This document shows positions 1 to 8,597 of a DNA stretch of 64,000 nt, piece by piece. The stretch is from NCBI RefSeq assembly GCF_008630915.1, contig NZ_CP043909.1, positions 2,356,001-2,420,000 of the forward strand. Reading direction: 5' to 3'. Positions within the stretch are counted from its first letter, which is position 1. The number at the start of each line of letters is the position of its first letter. The notes below the pieces were generated by a model. It was not told the origin of the DNA, ran no database searches, and saw only the letters and a program-made list of their open reading frames with translations. The position numbers were made by a program, and so were the translations under genes. The DNA is from Acinetobacter suaedae (lineage in GTDB: Bacteria > Pseudomonadota > Gammaproteobacteria > Pseudomonadales > Moraxellaceae).

Positions 1-434
1 CCACTATACATCACACTGACTGCTGTTCCCTTATATTGATCTGACACAGCCTCAGATGCCATGGTAATCATAATAGGTAACGCACCGCCCATCCCCAAAC
101 CAGTTAAAAAGCGAATCAGCAATAGTAAATTATAATCAGCCGCAAAAGCTGTGAGTAACGACATAATTCCAAATAATAAAATGCTTAAGATCAGAATTTT
201 TTTTCTACCTACAATATCTGCTAATCGACCACCCAAAATTGCACCTGGAAGTGTTCCAAGAATTGCAGCACTAAATGCCCAAGCCATTTGAGCATTGTCT
301 AACATAAATTCCGCACGCATACGTGGTGCAGCAACACCCATCGATTGAAGATCAAAACCTTCAAAAATTGCGATTGCAAAACAGAGCAGTAAGGTGATTT
401 TTGCACTGCCCGATTGTCCAAATACTTTTTCCAT
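1..434 (-). CDS. hcaK: AAHS-family MFS aromatic acid transporter, N-terminal part
   Basis: The reading frame starts with ATG at 434 and runs off the left edge; about 144 N-terminal residues are visible. It shows the first four or so membrane helices of a major facilitator: an opening helix followed by FEGFDLQSMGV, the motif-A loop GGRLADIVGRKK, and the fourth-helix segment RFLTGLGMGGALP. FEGFD in helix 1 and this motif A are typical of the aromatic acid:H+ symporter family (PcaK, VanK, HcaK). It diverges from the hca operon, so uptake of hydroxycinnamates is the likely role. The symbol rests on position and family. The start is preceded by AAGGTAATGG-like sequence on the coding strand. Confidence 0.8.
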   Translation of the reverse strand, partial: MEKVFGQSGSAKITLLLCFAIAIFEGFDLQSMGVAAPRMRAEFMLDNAQMAWAFSAAILGTLPGAILGGRLADIVGRKKILILSILLFGIMSLLTAFAADYNLLLLIRFLTGLGMGGALPIMITMASEAVSDQYKGTAVSVMYS

Positions 435-503
435 TACCTTGTCCTTTTTCGACCAATCTATCCATTCAGCCTTTTTGTGTATTGTTTATTAAACACCCTA
501 AAA

Positions 504-520
504 ATATCAGTTAAACTTAT
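504..520. promoter_or_regulatory. MarR-type operator 1 (probable HcaR site)
   Basis: The 14 bases at 504-517 (ATATCAGTTAAACT) are the exact reverse complement of 640-653. The core AGTT-A-AACT is itself a dyad centred on 513. It lies about 70 bp upstream of hcaK. HcaR, the MarR repressor of hca genes in ADP1, is the expected ligand; its gene is not in this window. The dyad is seen directly; the HcaR assignment is inference. Confidence 0.6.
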
Positions 521-636
521 CAAAAATGCAATATATTTTTTAATTTGTTTCAATTAAAAATAGTAAAAAATCAAAATTATTATAAAATTCATAACATTAA
601 AAAATATATCATCAAAATATTAAAAAAGACTTGAAT

Positions 637-653
637 GTAAGTTTAACTGATAT
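637..653. promoter_or_regulatory. MarR-type operator 2 in the hcaA promoter
   Basis: AGTTTAACTGATAT at 640-653 is the exact inverted copy of 504-517, with dyad core AGTT-T-AACT centred on 645. It sits 48-61 bp upstream of the hcaA start. It lies between a possible -35 (TTGAAT, 631-636) and a possible -10 (TAAATT, 655-660), where a bound repressor would block RNA polymerase. The promoter boxes are a guess; the repeat is exact. Confidence 0.6.
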
Positions 654-700
654 TAAATTAAATCACAGAACACGCTAATGTCATTTCAAGGAGTATGACC

Positions 701-1534
701 ATGACATATGAAAATCGCTGGGAAACCGTAGAAGTTAATATTGAAAATGGAATCGCATGGGTTACGTTTAATCGCCCAGAAAAAAAGAATGCCATGAGTC
801 CAACACTTAACCGTGAAATGATTGATGTGCTTGAGGCTCTCGAGCTTGATCAAGATGCTAAAGTCGTAGTACTCACAGGTGCTGGAGACTCTTGGACAGC
901 CGGTATGGACTTGAAGGAATATTTCCGTGAAGTTGACACTCAACCAGAGATTTTTCAAGAACGTATCCGCCGTGACTCATGTCGCTGGCAGTGGCAACTT
1001 CTTCGTATGTATTCAAAACCAACCATTGCCATGGTTAACGGCTGGTGCTTTGGAGGTGGGTTCTCACCATTAGTAGCGTGCGACCTTGCAATTGCAGCTG
1101 ACGAAGCAACCTTTGGTTTATCTGAAATCAACTGGGGTATCCCACCGGGTAACCTTGTCAGTAAAGCAATGGCGGATACCGTAGGCCATCGAGCATCTTT
1201 GTACTACATCATGACAGGTAAAACCTTTAGTGGCAAAGAAGCAGAAACTATGGGATTAGTCAACAAAAGTGTACCTTTGGCACAGCTAAAAGCTGAAGTA
1301 ACAGAACTTGCAAATTGTTTACTTGAGAAAAACCCTGTAGTTCTTCGTACTGCTAAAAATGGCTTTAAACGCTGCCGTGAACTGACATGGGATCAAAATG
1401 AAGATTACTTATATGCCAAGCTAGATCAATGTATCCACCGCGATACCGAAAATGGTCGTCAACAAGGTCTGAAACAATTTTTAGATGAAAAATCAATTAA
1501 ACCTGGTTTACAAAGTTACAAGCGTACTGGTTAA
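701..1534 (+). CDS. hcaA: Hydroxycinnamoyl-CoA hydratase-lyase
   Basis: This crotonase-fold enzyme hydrates p-coumaroyl-, caffeoyl- or feruloyl-CoA and cleaves the product to the hydroxybenzaldehyde and acetyl-CoA. It has 277 residues, the usual length. Recognisable blocks are NRPEKKNAMSPTLNREMIDV, the oxyanion-hole region AGMDLKEYFREV, MVNGWCFGGGFSPLVACDLA and FGLSEINWGIPPGN, where the Glu near residue 142 is the expected catalytic acid/base. The C-terminal KQFLDEKSIKPGLQ is typical of the Ech/HCHL family. The frame is open from an ATG at 695, but AAGGAG at 688-693 is correctly spaced only for the ATG at 701. It is the first gene of a plus-strand operon running to hcaG, probably repressed by HcaR. 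Confidence 0.95.
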   Translation: MTYENRWETVEVNIENGIAWVTFNRPEKKNAMSPTLNREMIDVLEALELDQDAKVVVLTGAGDSWTAGMDLKEYFREVDTQPEIFQERIRRDSCRWQWQLLRMYSKPTIAMVNGWCFGGGFSPLVACDLAIAADEATFGLSEINWGIPPGNLVSKAMADTVGHRASLYYIMTGKTFSGKEAETMGLVNKSVPLAQLKAEVTELANCLLEKNPVVLRTAKNGFKRCRELTWDQNEDYLYAKLDQCIHRDTENGRQQGLKQFLDEKSIKPGLQSYKRTG

Positions 1535-1572
1535 CTCTTGATTTTTCTAATGGCAATGTAAGGACACAACCC

Positions 1573-3024
1573 ATGCAAAATGTACAGTTACTTATTCACG
1601 GTCAATCTGTTGATGCATCAGATCAAGCAACTTTTGAGCGTATCAGTCCCATTGATGGATCAGTAGCGAGCAAAGCCGCTGCTGCAACTTTGGAAGATGT
1701 TGATCGTGCAATCGATTCGGCACAAAAAGCGTTTAAGGTCTGGTCGAAACTCTCGCCGACCGAACGCCGTTTACGCTTGTTAAAAGCAGCTGATTTAATG
1801 GATCAGAAAACTGAGCAATTCATTCAAACTGGAATGCAAGAAACAGGTTCAACTGCCACATGGTATGGGTTTAACGTTCATATTGCTGCCAATATGTTAC
1901 GTGAAGCAGCAGCCATGACCACACAAATGGACGGAAGCCTGATTCCGTCCGATGTGCCGGGCAATCTTGCGATGGGTGTGCGGGTGCCTTGCGGTGTCAT
2001 TGTTGGCATTGCACCATGGAACGCCCCAGTCATTTTGGCAACTCGTGCGCTTGCCATGCCGCTGGCTTGTGGTAATACAGTTGTATTAAAAGCATCGGAG
2101 GCTTGTCCAGCAACCCAACGTTTGATTGGTGAAGTGTTACATGAAGCAGGTTTGGGTGAAGGTGTCGTGAATGTGATTACGCATGCCGCCGAAGATGCAC
2201 CACAAATTGTGGAGCGTTTAGTGTCTCATCCAGCGGTGAAGCGCATTAATTTTACCGGTTCAACCAAAGTCGGAAAAATTATTGCCGAGACTGCGGCTAA
2301 ATATTTAAAACCTGTTTTACTTGAATTGGGTGGTAAGGCCCCTGCCGTGGTTTTAAATGACGCAGACATTAATGAAGCCGTAAATGCTGTTGCTTTTGGC
2401 GCATTCTTTAATCAAGGGCAAATCTGTATGTCGACTGAACGTGTTTTGGTTCAAGACGATATTGCCGACCAATTTATTGAAAAATTGATCGAGAAAACCC
2501 GCTCTATTCAAGCAGGTCATCCAACATCAAAAGACAATGTGCTGGGTGTTTTAGAAAGTCGCCGTGCTGCAAACCGTATTCAGCATTTGTTGGAAGATGC
2601 CCAAAACAAAGGGGCTGACTTACCTTTAGGCATTAACATTGAAGACACCACCATGCAACCGACATTGGTACTCAATATTAAGCCTGACATGCTGCTTTAC
2701 CGTGAAGAATCATTTGGTCCTGTTTGCACAGTTCAGCGCTTTTCAAGCATTGAAGAAGGAGTAGCATTGGCAAATGACAGCGAGTATGGTCTTTCTTCGG
2801 CAGTGTTTAGCCAGAATATTTCACAAGCATTAGACGTGGCCAAACAAATTGATTCGGGTATTTGTCACATTAACGGTGCAACCGTACATGACGAAGCACA
2901 AATGCCATTTGGAGGAACAAAATCAAGTGGTTACGGACGATTTGGTAGTAAAGCGTCTATTGCTGAATTTACCGATTTACGCTGGATTACGATTCAAACT
3001 CAATCACGTCATTATCCAATCTAA
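1573..3024 (+). CDS. hcaB: Hydroxybenzaldehyde (vanillin) dehydrogenase
   Basis: This NAD(P)-dependent aldehyde dehydrogenase (483 aa) should oxidise 4-hydroxybenzaldehyde, protocatechualdehyde or vanillin, the products of HcaA, to the benzoates. ALDH landmarks are the Asn in IAPWNAP (N150), the Rossmann FTGSTKVGK, the general base Glu in LELGGKAP (E251) and the nucleophile in NQGQICMSTER (C285). Length and motifs fit the vanillin dehydrogenase/salicylaldehyde dehydrogenase branch. The RBS AAGGA lies just upstream and the gap to hcaA is 38 bp. Assignment to aromatic aldehydes follows from operon position. Confidence 0.93.
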   Translation: MQNVQLLIHGQSVDASDQATFERISPIDGSVASKAAAATLEDVDRAIDSAQKAFKVWSKLSPTERRLRLLKAADLMDQKTEQFIQTGMQETGSTATWYGFNVHIAANMLREAAAMTTQMDGSLIPSDVPGNLAMGVRVPCGVIVGIAPWNAPVILATRALAMPLACGNTVVLKASEACPATQRLIGEVLHEAGLGEGVVNVITHAAEDAPQIVERLVSHPAVKRINFTGSTKVGKIIAETAAKYLKPVLLELGGKAPAVVLNDADINEAVNAVAFGAFFNQGQICMSTERVLVQDDIADQFIEKLIEKTRSIQAGHPTSKDNVLGVLESRRAANRIQHLLEDAQNKGADLPLGINIEDTTMQPTLVLNIKPDMLLYREESFGPVCTVQRFSSIEEGVALANDSEYGLSSAVFSQNISQALDVAKQIDSGICHINGATVHDEAQMPFGGTKSSGYGRFGSKASIAEFTDLRWITIQTQSRHYPI

Positions 3025-3080
3025 TCAGGCTAATGCGGACACAAAAACATATTAAATAAAAATTGCATGATGCAAAAAAT

Positions 3081-3100
3081 AAAGCGCAGTGATGCGCTTT
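3081..3100 (+). other. Intercistronic hairpin between hcaB and hcaC
   Basis: AAAGCGCA, loop GTGA, TGCGCTTT: a perfect 8-bp stem with a 4-nt GNRA-type loop. It is placed a few bases before the hcaC Shine-Dalgarno and is not followed by a T tract, so it looks like an mRNA stability or processing element rather than a terminator. Confidence 0.55.
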
Positions 3101-3116
3101 CCATGGAGTGAAAGAA

Positions 3117-4994
3117 ATGCAGATGAATGCCACTCAATCACAAGACCGCGAACGGTTCGTAAAATTAGGGCGACATGATATTCATTATCACCATAAAGAT
3201 GACATGCTCTATATTAGCCCAAAAGAGCAATTAAAACCGTATCCACAGAAACTGACAGATCGGTTAATTCATTTTGCACAAACCAAACCTGACCATATTT
3301 TTGCTGCAAAACGCAATGCTCAAGGTGAATGGGTCAAACTAAGTTATGCAGAAGTTTTACAGCGTGCATGGCACATTGCTCAGGCTTTACATGATCGTGA
3401 TTTAAGCCAAGAAAGACCGCTGGTCATTTTAAGTGGCAATGATCTCGAACATTTGACACTCTCAATGGGCGCCATGCTAGCAGGTGTGCCTTTCTCGGCT
3501 ATTTCCCCCGCCTACTCTCTAGTCTCGCAAGATTTTGGTAAACTTAAACATGTGTTTGAAGTACTTACCCCAGGCATGGTCTATGCTTGTGATGGTCAAG
3601 CCTTTGGCAAAGCCATTCAGGCCTGTATTACACCTGACATTGAAGTAGTGACCAATAAAGGAATTATCGGCGATCAGATCTGCACATCTTTTCAGTCACT
3701 ATTAGATACGCCTGTTTCAAATGTTCAAGAGTTTTATCAGACGCTTGATGAAAACCAGATTGCCAAATTTCTATTTACCTCGGGTTCAACCAAACTCCCT
3801 AAAGCTGTACCGACCACGCATTTAATGTTGTGTGTGAATCAGCAAATGTTATTGCAGACTTTTCCTGAGTTTGAAGAAACGCCACCGGTCCTACTCGACT
3901 GGCTGTCTTGGCACCACACCTTTGGCGGCAGTCACAATGTCGGTATCGCACTTTATAACGGCGGTACCATTTACATTGATGATGGCAAACCCATTGCCGG
4001 AAAATTTGACGAAACCATCCGTAATCTCAAAGAAATTTCTCCTACCGTTTACTTAAATGTGCCAAAAGGTTGGGAAGAACTCACCGAAGCATTAGAAAAA
4101 GATGAAGAATTAAGAAATCGCTTTTTTGCCAAAGTTAAAATTTTATTCTTTGCAGGTGCAGCGCTTTCAGAAGCGGGCTGGAACAGACTCGATAAAATTG
4201 CTCAGCATCATTGCGGAGAAAAAATCCGCATTATGAGTGGATTGGGTATGACTGAAACTGCACCATCTTGTGCTTTTACCACTGGTCCACGCGTGATGGC
4301 TGGCTTTATTGGCTACCCTGCTCCGGGATGCGAAATTAAGCTAGTGCCATGTGGTGACAAACTTGAGTTCTGTGTTCGTGGCAAACACGTCATGAAAGGC
4401 TATTGGCGCTTAAAAGCAGACCAGCAAAGCACTGTATTTGATGAGGAAGGCTTTTTCCATACAGGTGATGCGGTTCGTTTAGTCGATGTTAATGATCCGA
4501 CTAAAGGACTGATGTACGACGGACGAATTGCCGAAGACTTCAAACTCAATACGGGTACTTTCGTCAATGTGGGTACACTACGCAACAAAGTACTGATTCA
4601 AGGTAATTTATTGGTTCAAGATGTTTGCATTACAGGATCAAACCTGAATGCTGTTGGTTTTCTGATTTTTCCGAAATTAGAAGCATGTGCCCAATATGCA
4701 GGTCTGAAACTGGGCGAACATTCTTCAACCGAGATACTACGGCATCCGAAAGTCCAACAATGGTTCCGCCAATTTTTAACAACTTTTAATAAAGATGCGA
4801 CTGGCAGTTCAAATACCGTCTCCATGCTTTATTTAATGACTGAGCCACCTCAACTCGATGCAGGCGAAGTAACCGATAAAGGTAACCTCAATCAAAGCAA
4901 TATTACAAAACGTCGTGCTGCTTTAATTGACGAACTTTATCAAAAACAGGCCGAAAACCCGCTGATTATTCGGGTACCCACCTTAAAGCAATAA
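3117..4994 (+). CDS. hcaC: Hydroxycinnamoyl-CoA (feruloyl-CoA) synthetase
   Basis: This adenylate-forming ligase converts p-coumarate, caffeate or ferulate to the CoA thioester at the cost of ATP. The P-loop-like A3 motif FLFTSGSTKLPKAVP, the A5 motif MSGLGMTETAPS, the A7 motif FHTGDAV and the C-terminal TDKGNLNQ with the probable catalytic Lys are all present. About 625 residues is the usual size for the long bacterial feruloyl-CoA synthetases, longer than plant 4CL. The frame opens at a GTG (3108), but GGAG at 3105-3108 is spaced for the ATG at 3117. Its products are also the known inducers of HcaR in ADP1. Confidence 0.93.
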   Translation: MQMNATQSQDRERFVKLGRHDIHYHHKDDMLYISPKEQLKPYPQKLTDRLIHFAQTKPDHIFAAKRNAQGEWVKLSYAEVLQRAWHIAQALHDRDLSQERPLVILSGNDLEHLTLSMGAMLAGVPFSAISPAYSLVSQDFGKLKHVFEVLTPGMVYACDGQAFGKAIQACITPDIEVVTNKGIIGDQICTSFQSLLDTPVSNVQEFYQTLDENQIAKFLFTSGSTKLPKAVPTTHLMLCVNQQMLLQTFPEFEETPPVLLDWLSWHHTFGGSHNVGIALYNGGTIYIDDGKPIAGKFDETIRNLKEISPTVYLNVPKGWEELTEALEKDEELRNRFFAKVKILFFAGAALSEAGWNRLDKIAQHHCGEKIRIMSGLGMTETAPSCAFTTGPRVMAGFIGYPAPGCEIKLVPCGDKLEFCVRGKHVMKGYWRLKADQQSTVFDEEGFFHTGDAVRLVDVNDPTKGLMYDGRIAEDFKLNTGTFVNVGTLRNKVLIQGNLLVQDVCITGSNLNAVGFLIFPKLEACAQYAGLKLGEHSSTEILRHPKVQQWFRQFLTTFNKDATGSSNTVSMLYLMTEPPQLDAGEVTDKGNLNQSNITKRRAALIDELYQKQAENPLIIRVPTLKQ

Positions 4995-5015
4995 GCAATT
5001 GAAATAAAAAAGGAA

Positions 5016-5035
5016 GCTCAAACTTCGGTTTGGGC
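5016..5035 (+). other. UUCG tetraloop hairpin between hcaC and hcaD
   Basis: GCTCAAAC (5016-5023), loop TTCG, GTTTGGGC (5028-5035): an 8-bp stem with one G-U pair closed by a UUCG tetraloop. A TTTT follows 11 bases later (5047-5050), so partial termination or 3'-end protection is possible. Confidence 0.5.
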
Positions 5036-5069
5036 CTTAGCCTCACTTTTGCCTAAAAAAAGGTTCAAC

Positions 5070-6209
5070 ATGCCACACGATACAGAATTTGAACTCTTTC
5101 GGGATAGCTACCGCAGATTCTTAAAAGAACAGGTTGCTCCTTATTATGAACAATGGGAACACGATGGCCTTATCCCACGTGATCTATGGCTTTGTCTTGG
5201 GGAAAATGGCTTTTTATGCGTCGATGTACCCGAGGAATATGGTGGTTACGGCGCTCCTGTTCATTACTCTCTCATGCTGGTTCAAGAAACTGCTCAAGCA
5301 GGCTTTGCATCTTTGGCAGTTGCCATTGGCGGGCAAAATGAGCTGGTCTCTCCTTATCTGCAAAATATTGGAACTGAAGAACAAAAACGTTATTGGCTAC
5401 CCAAAATGGTGACAGGTGAAGTCGTCACTGCAATTGCCATGACAGAAGCCAATGCGGGTTCAGACTTACAGGCTATACGCACTCAAGCCATTTTAGAAAA
5501 TGACCAATATCGTGTGAATGGTTCAAAAACGTTTATTTCAAATGGTTTGCATGCTGACCTAATTGTTTTGGTGGCTAAAACTGCCCCTCAAGCGAAAGCA
5601 AAAGGCATTTCAATTTTATTAGTCGATGCCTCTTTAGAAGGTGTTAAAAAAGGCCGCTCTTTACAAAAAATTGGACTCCATGCCCAAGATACAGCCGAAC
5701 TGTTTTTTGATGATGTTTGTGTACCTACAACTCAACGTTTGGGTGAAGAAGGACAAGGCTTTGCTTATTTAATGCAAGAGTTACCACGCGAACGTTTAAG
5801 TATTTCCATGATGGCTTTGGGGTCAATTTTAGGTGCCATCGAACTGACTAAAGACTATGTATTAGAGCGTAAAGCTTTCGGACAACCTTTAAGCCAAATG
5901 CAAAACACACGGTTTGTACTCGCAAACGCGCAAATTAAAGTAAAAGCCGCTCAAGCTTTTGTAGATCAATGTGCAGCGCTGTATCAACAACACCAGTTAA
6001 GCGTGACCCAAGTTGCCGCACTAAAATGCTTTATCACTGATGTCCAATGTGAAGTGATTGATCAATTACTTCAGCTTTTTGGCGGCTACGGTTACATGCA
6101 GGAATATCCGATTTCACGCTTTTTTGTGGATGCACGGGTACAAAAAATTTATGGAGGAACCAACGAAATCATGAAGGAAATCGTCGCCCGAGAACTACTT
6201 GGAAAATAA
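5070..6209 (+). CDS. hcaD: Acyl-CoA dehydrogenase for (dihydro)hydroxycinnamoyl-CoA
   Basis: This FAD acyl-CoA dehydrogenase has 379 residues, standard length. Family signatures are AIAMTEANAGSDLQAIRTQA around residues 120-140, FSERKAFGQ-type VLERKAFGQPLSQMQNTRF, and the C-terminal FGGYGYMQEYPISRFFVDAR followed by QKIYGGTNEIMKEIVARE. In ADP1 the equivalent gene is thought to let dihydrohydroxycinnamates such as dihydrocaffeate and phloretate enter the pathway by dehydrogenating their CoA esters. The open frame begins at a TTG (5049), but the ATG at 5070 has AAAAAAAGG six bases upstream and is preferred. Confidence 0.88.
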   Translation: MPHDTEFELFRDSYRRFLKEQVAPYYEQWEHDGLIPRDLWLCLGENGFLCVDVPEEYGGYGAPVHYSLMLVQETAQAGFASLAVAIGGQNELVSPYLQNIGTEEQKRYWLPKMVTGEVVTAIAMTEANAGSDLQAIRTQAILENDQYRVNGSKTFISNGLHADLIVLVAKTAPQAKAKGISILLVDASLEGVKKGRSLQKIGLHAQDTAELFFDDVCVPTTQRLGEEGQGFAYLMQELPRERLSISMMALGSILGAIELTKDYVLERKAFGQPLSQMQNTRFVLANAQIKVKAAQAFVDQCAALYQQHQLSVTQVAALKCFITDVQCEVIDQLLQLFGGYGYMQEYPISRFFVDARVQKIYGGTNEIMKEIVARELLGK

Positions 6210-6291
6210 TTCGATTTAAAAACGAAACAAGGCAAACAGAACAACCCAGCCCTGTTGAAAAACAACAATACTATTTTCAGGAAGAAATACC

Positions 6292-7542
6292 ATGTCAAAA
6301 TTATGGATCTACTCCACCTTAATGCTCACAAGTTCAGTCTATGCAGGTAACTTCATTGATAACAGTACAGTAGAACTGACCACACGAAATTTTTATTTCG
6401 ATCGTGACTATCAAGAAGAGTCAAAATATCCTGCCGCAAAAGATTGGACACAAGGATTTATTCTCAAAGCAAACTCGGGCTACACCGAGGGAACCATTGG
6501 TTTTGGGCTAGATATTCTTGCAACAGCAGGCTTTAAACTCGATGCCGATGCCGAACATGCAGGTACAGGCAATTTACTTAGAAATACGGTCACCAATGAA
6601 CCTGCTGACTCTTACGGACAAATTGGTGTCACAGCAAAAGCTAAAATGAGCCAAACTGAACTTAAAGTTGGTACCTTAAGACCGATGAACCCTGTTCTAG
6701 TTGCTTCACCTGCCCGTTTATTGCCACAGACCTACCGTGGTCTCTCAATTGAATCCAAAGACCTTCAAGATTTTGACTTACAAGCAGCTTACATTAATCG
6801 CGTCAACCATCGTGATTCCACTAATCATGAAAAAATGAAAATTTCAGGGGTAAATGGACGATTTAAAAGTGCTGAAACAGATCAATTATTTTATGCAGGT
6901 GGTGATTATCAATTGCACCCTACAATTAAGCTGACTGCTTTTTACATGGACGTTGATGATCTTTATAACCAAGTTATGTTCGGAGCCTTACATCAATATC
7001 AAATTAATGATGCCACCAATCTTAGTTCACAATTACGCTATTACCGCAGTCGCGATGATGGACAAGCAAAAGCAGGTTTAGTCGATAATGATCTTTATCA
7101 TGCACATTTCGAACTTAAACATCAAAACCACAAATTTATTTTTGGAACCTTTCAGCATCACGGCGATACCGCATTTCCATATTTGACTGGAGGTGAAACC
7201 GGGCTACTCATTGATACATGGCCGGGCGAGTTTTTAAATCCAAAAGAAAAAGCCTATAGCTTCCGTTATGAATATGACTTTAAAGATTATGTACCAGGTT
7301 TACGTTTCATGACCCGTTACACCACAGGTCGTAATATTTATGCACCCAACTTAGGTGGAACCAATCTAAAAGAGCGCGAAACAGACTTTGATTTAGGCTA
7401 CACCGTTCAGAGTGGCTGGTTAAAAAATTTGGGAGTGCGGGCGCGTTATGCAATGTATGACAACAACATGCTTTCTACTGCCAATATCAAACCTGTAAAT
7501 GAAACCCGTATCAACATTGACTACACATGGAAATTTAAATAA
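6292..7542 (+). CDS. hcaE: OprD-family outer-membrane porin
   Basis: This 416-aa protein opens with a short signal peptide ending near SSVYA-GN. A beta-barrel sequence follows, rich in alternating aromatic and polar residues and ending in aromatic-terminal strands (NIDYTWKFK). The N-terminal block DNSTVELTTRNFYFDRDY and internal KVGTLRPMNPVLVASPARLLPQTYRG are typical of OprD/BenP-like specific porins. In this operon it probably admits hydroxycinnamates or chlorogenate through the outer membrane. The RBS AGGAAG is well placed. A strong terminator follows, so the downstream genes may be transcribed less. Confidence 0.88.
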   Translation: MSKLWIYSTLMLTSSVYAGNFIDNSTVELTTRNFYFDRDYQEESKYPAAKDWTQGFILKANSGYTEGTIGFGLDILATAGFKLDADAEHAGTGNLLRNTVTNEPADSYGQIGVTAKAKMSQTELKVGTLRPMNPVLVASPARLLPQTYRGLSIESKDLQDFDLQAAYINRVNHRDSTNHEKMKISGVNGRFKSAETDQLFYAGGDYQLHPTIKLTAFYMDVDDLYNQVMFGALHQYQINDATNLSSQLRYYRSRDDGQAKAGLVDNDLYHAHFELKHQNHKFIFGTFQHHGDTAFPYLTGGETGLLIDTWPGEFLNPKEKAYSFRYEYDFKDYVPGLRFMTRYTTGRNIYAPNLGGTNLKERETDFDLGYTVQSGWLKNLGVRARYAMYDNNMLSTANIKPVNETRINIDYTWKFK

Positions 7543-7550
7543 TTCACAAC

Positions 7551-7586
7551 AAAGGGTTCTATCACAAATAGAACCTCTTTTTATTT
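7551..7586 (+). terminator. Rho-independent terminator after hcaE
   Basis: GGTTCTAT (7555-7562), loop CACAA, ATAGAACC (7568-7575), followed by TCTTTTTATTT. It lies inside the hca gene series and should reduce read-through into the last three genes. Confidence 0.75.
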
Positions 7587-7599
7587 AGGAAAATTCATC

Positions 7600-8136
7600 A
7601 TGAAGAAAGTTGCAACATTACTCTGCGGAATTAGTCTCATTGGCCTGACTCACGCCGAAACGCAATATAGTCCCCCACCTATTCACCTTGAGCCTTTGGC
7701 AAAATTTAGTGTTGATCTAAATGCCCCTGTTTGGGAATTAGGTACAACCACTGACGCAGGCAAACGCCGAATTATTCCCATTACAGGTGGGACATTCGAA
7801 GGGAAATCACTTAAGGGCCGCATTTTAAATAATGGTGCAGATTGGCAAATTGTTGATGGCAAAGGACTGGCAATTATTGATACACGATATTTATTAGAAA
7901 CCGACGACGGTGCACTCATTTATCTTCAAACCAAAGGTTATCGACACGGCTCGGCAGAAACGCTAAAACAGCTTGCTCAAGGCAAAGATGTCGACCCGAA
8001 AAACTATTATTTCAAAATTACCATGCAGTTTGAAACCAGCTCACCTAAATATGCATGGCTTAATCAAACCGTTGCAGTAGGTAGTGCAATGCGCTTGGGT
8101 AAAGCGGTTATTTATGATGCCTATACGCTGAAATAA
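7600..8136 (+). CDS. Exported DUF3237-like protein
   Basis: The 178-aa protein has a clear signal peptide (MKKVATLLCGISLIGLTHA-E). The rest resembles DUF3237: an opening LEPLAKFSVDLNAPVWELG, then RRIIPITGGTFEGKSLKGRILNNGADWQ, then YLLETDDGALIYLQTKGYRHG and a C-terminal FETSSPKYAWLNQTVAVGSAMR. The fold is a small beta barrel of unknown biochemical activity. Because it is exported and sits between a porin and the esterase gene, a periplasmic accessory role in handling chlorogenate or its hydrolysis products is possible. It may correspond to one of the hca genes of ADP1, but I cannot say which, so no symbol is given. Confidence 0.8.
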   Translation: MKKVATLLCGISLIGLTHAETQYSPPPIHLEPLAKFSVDLNAPVWELGTTTDAGKRRIIPITGGTFEGKSLKGRILNNGADWQIVDGKGLAIIDTRYLLETDDGALIYLQTKGYRHGSAETLKQLAQGKDVDPKNYYFKITMQFETSSPKYAWLNQTVAVGSAMRLGKAVIYDAYTLK

Positions 8137-8174
8137 TAATTTTTATAACACTTACAAAGGATGGACCCTTCATT

Positions 8175-8564
8175 ATGGATCAGAAAACTTTAGAACACTT
8201 ACCACCCATCCATCACCATTTGGGTGGACATAATATCCATTGGAATGAAAAAAACACTGAACTCACCATCCACTACACGGCGCTAGAAAGCTTTACCAAT
8301 CCACGCGGCACCGTTGAAGGTGGCATGATCTGCGCCATGCTCGACGACGTGATGGGACTTTTTGCATATTTCGCCAATGATCATAAACCCGCCACAACTA
8401 TTAACTTGACCATGGATTTTTTAAGACCCTGTGCTGTAGGCAGAATCATTACCAAATGCCGATTCATTAAACAAGGCAAAACTGTGCTGAATCTCGAAAG
8501 TGAAGCCTGGCAAAACAACAAAATGATTGCTCGAAGCACAGCGAATTTTCTGGTTTTAGACTAA
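8175..8564 (+). CDS. PaaI-like hotdog thioesterase
   Basis: This 129-aa single-domain hotdog protein has the characteristic NPRGTVEGGMICAMLDDVMG (the central helix with its catalytic-region Asp) followed by ATTINLTMDFLRPCAVG. Members hydrolyse small or aromatic acyl-CoA thioesters. Here it could clear hydroxycinnamoyl- or hydroxybenzoyl-CoA esters, freeing CoA and lowering the inducer level for HcaR; that role is inference. The nearest Shine-Dalgarno (AAAGGA, 8156-8161) is 13 bases upstream, a loose spacing, but no better in-frame start exists. Confidence 0.85.
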   Translation: MDQKTLEHLPPIHHHLGGHNIHWNEKNTELTIHYTALESFTNPRGTVEGGMICAMLDDVMGLFAYFANDHKPATTINLTMDFLRPCAVGRIITKCRFIKQGKTVLNLESEAWQNNKMIARSTANFLVLD

Positions 8565-8597
8565 TCTCGAGCATTCATTCAATAAGGATATGAATAA

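Noticed and set aside
686..958. 90-codon minus-strand frame over the hcaA start
   Set aside because: It is antisense to conserved hcaA codons, so it is a shadow frame.
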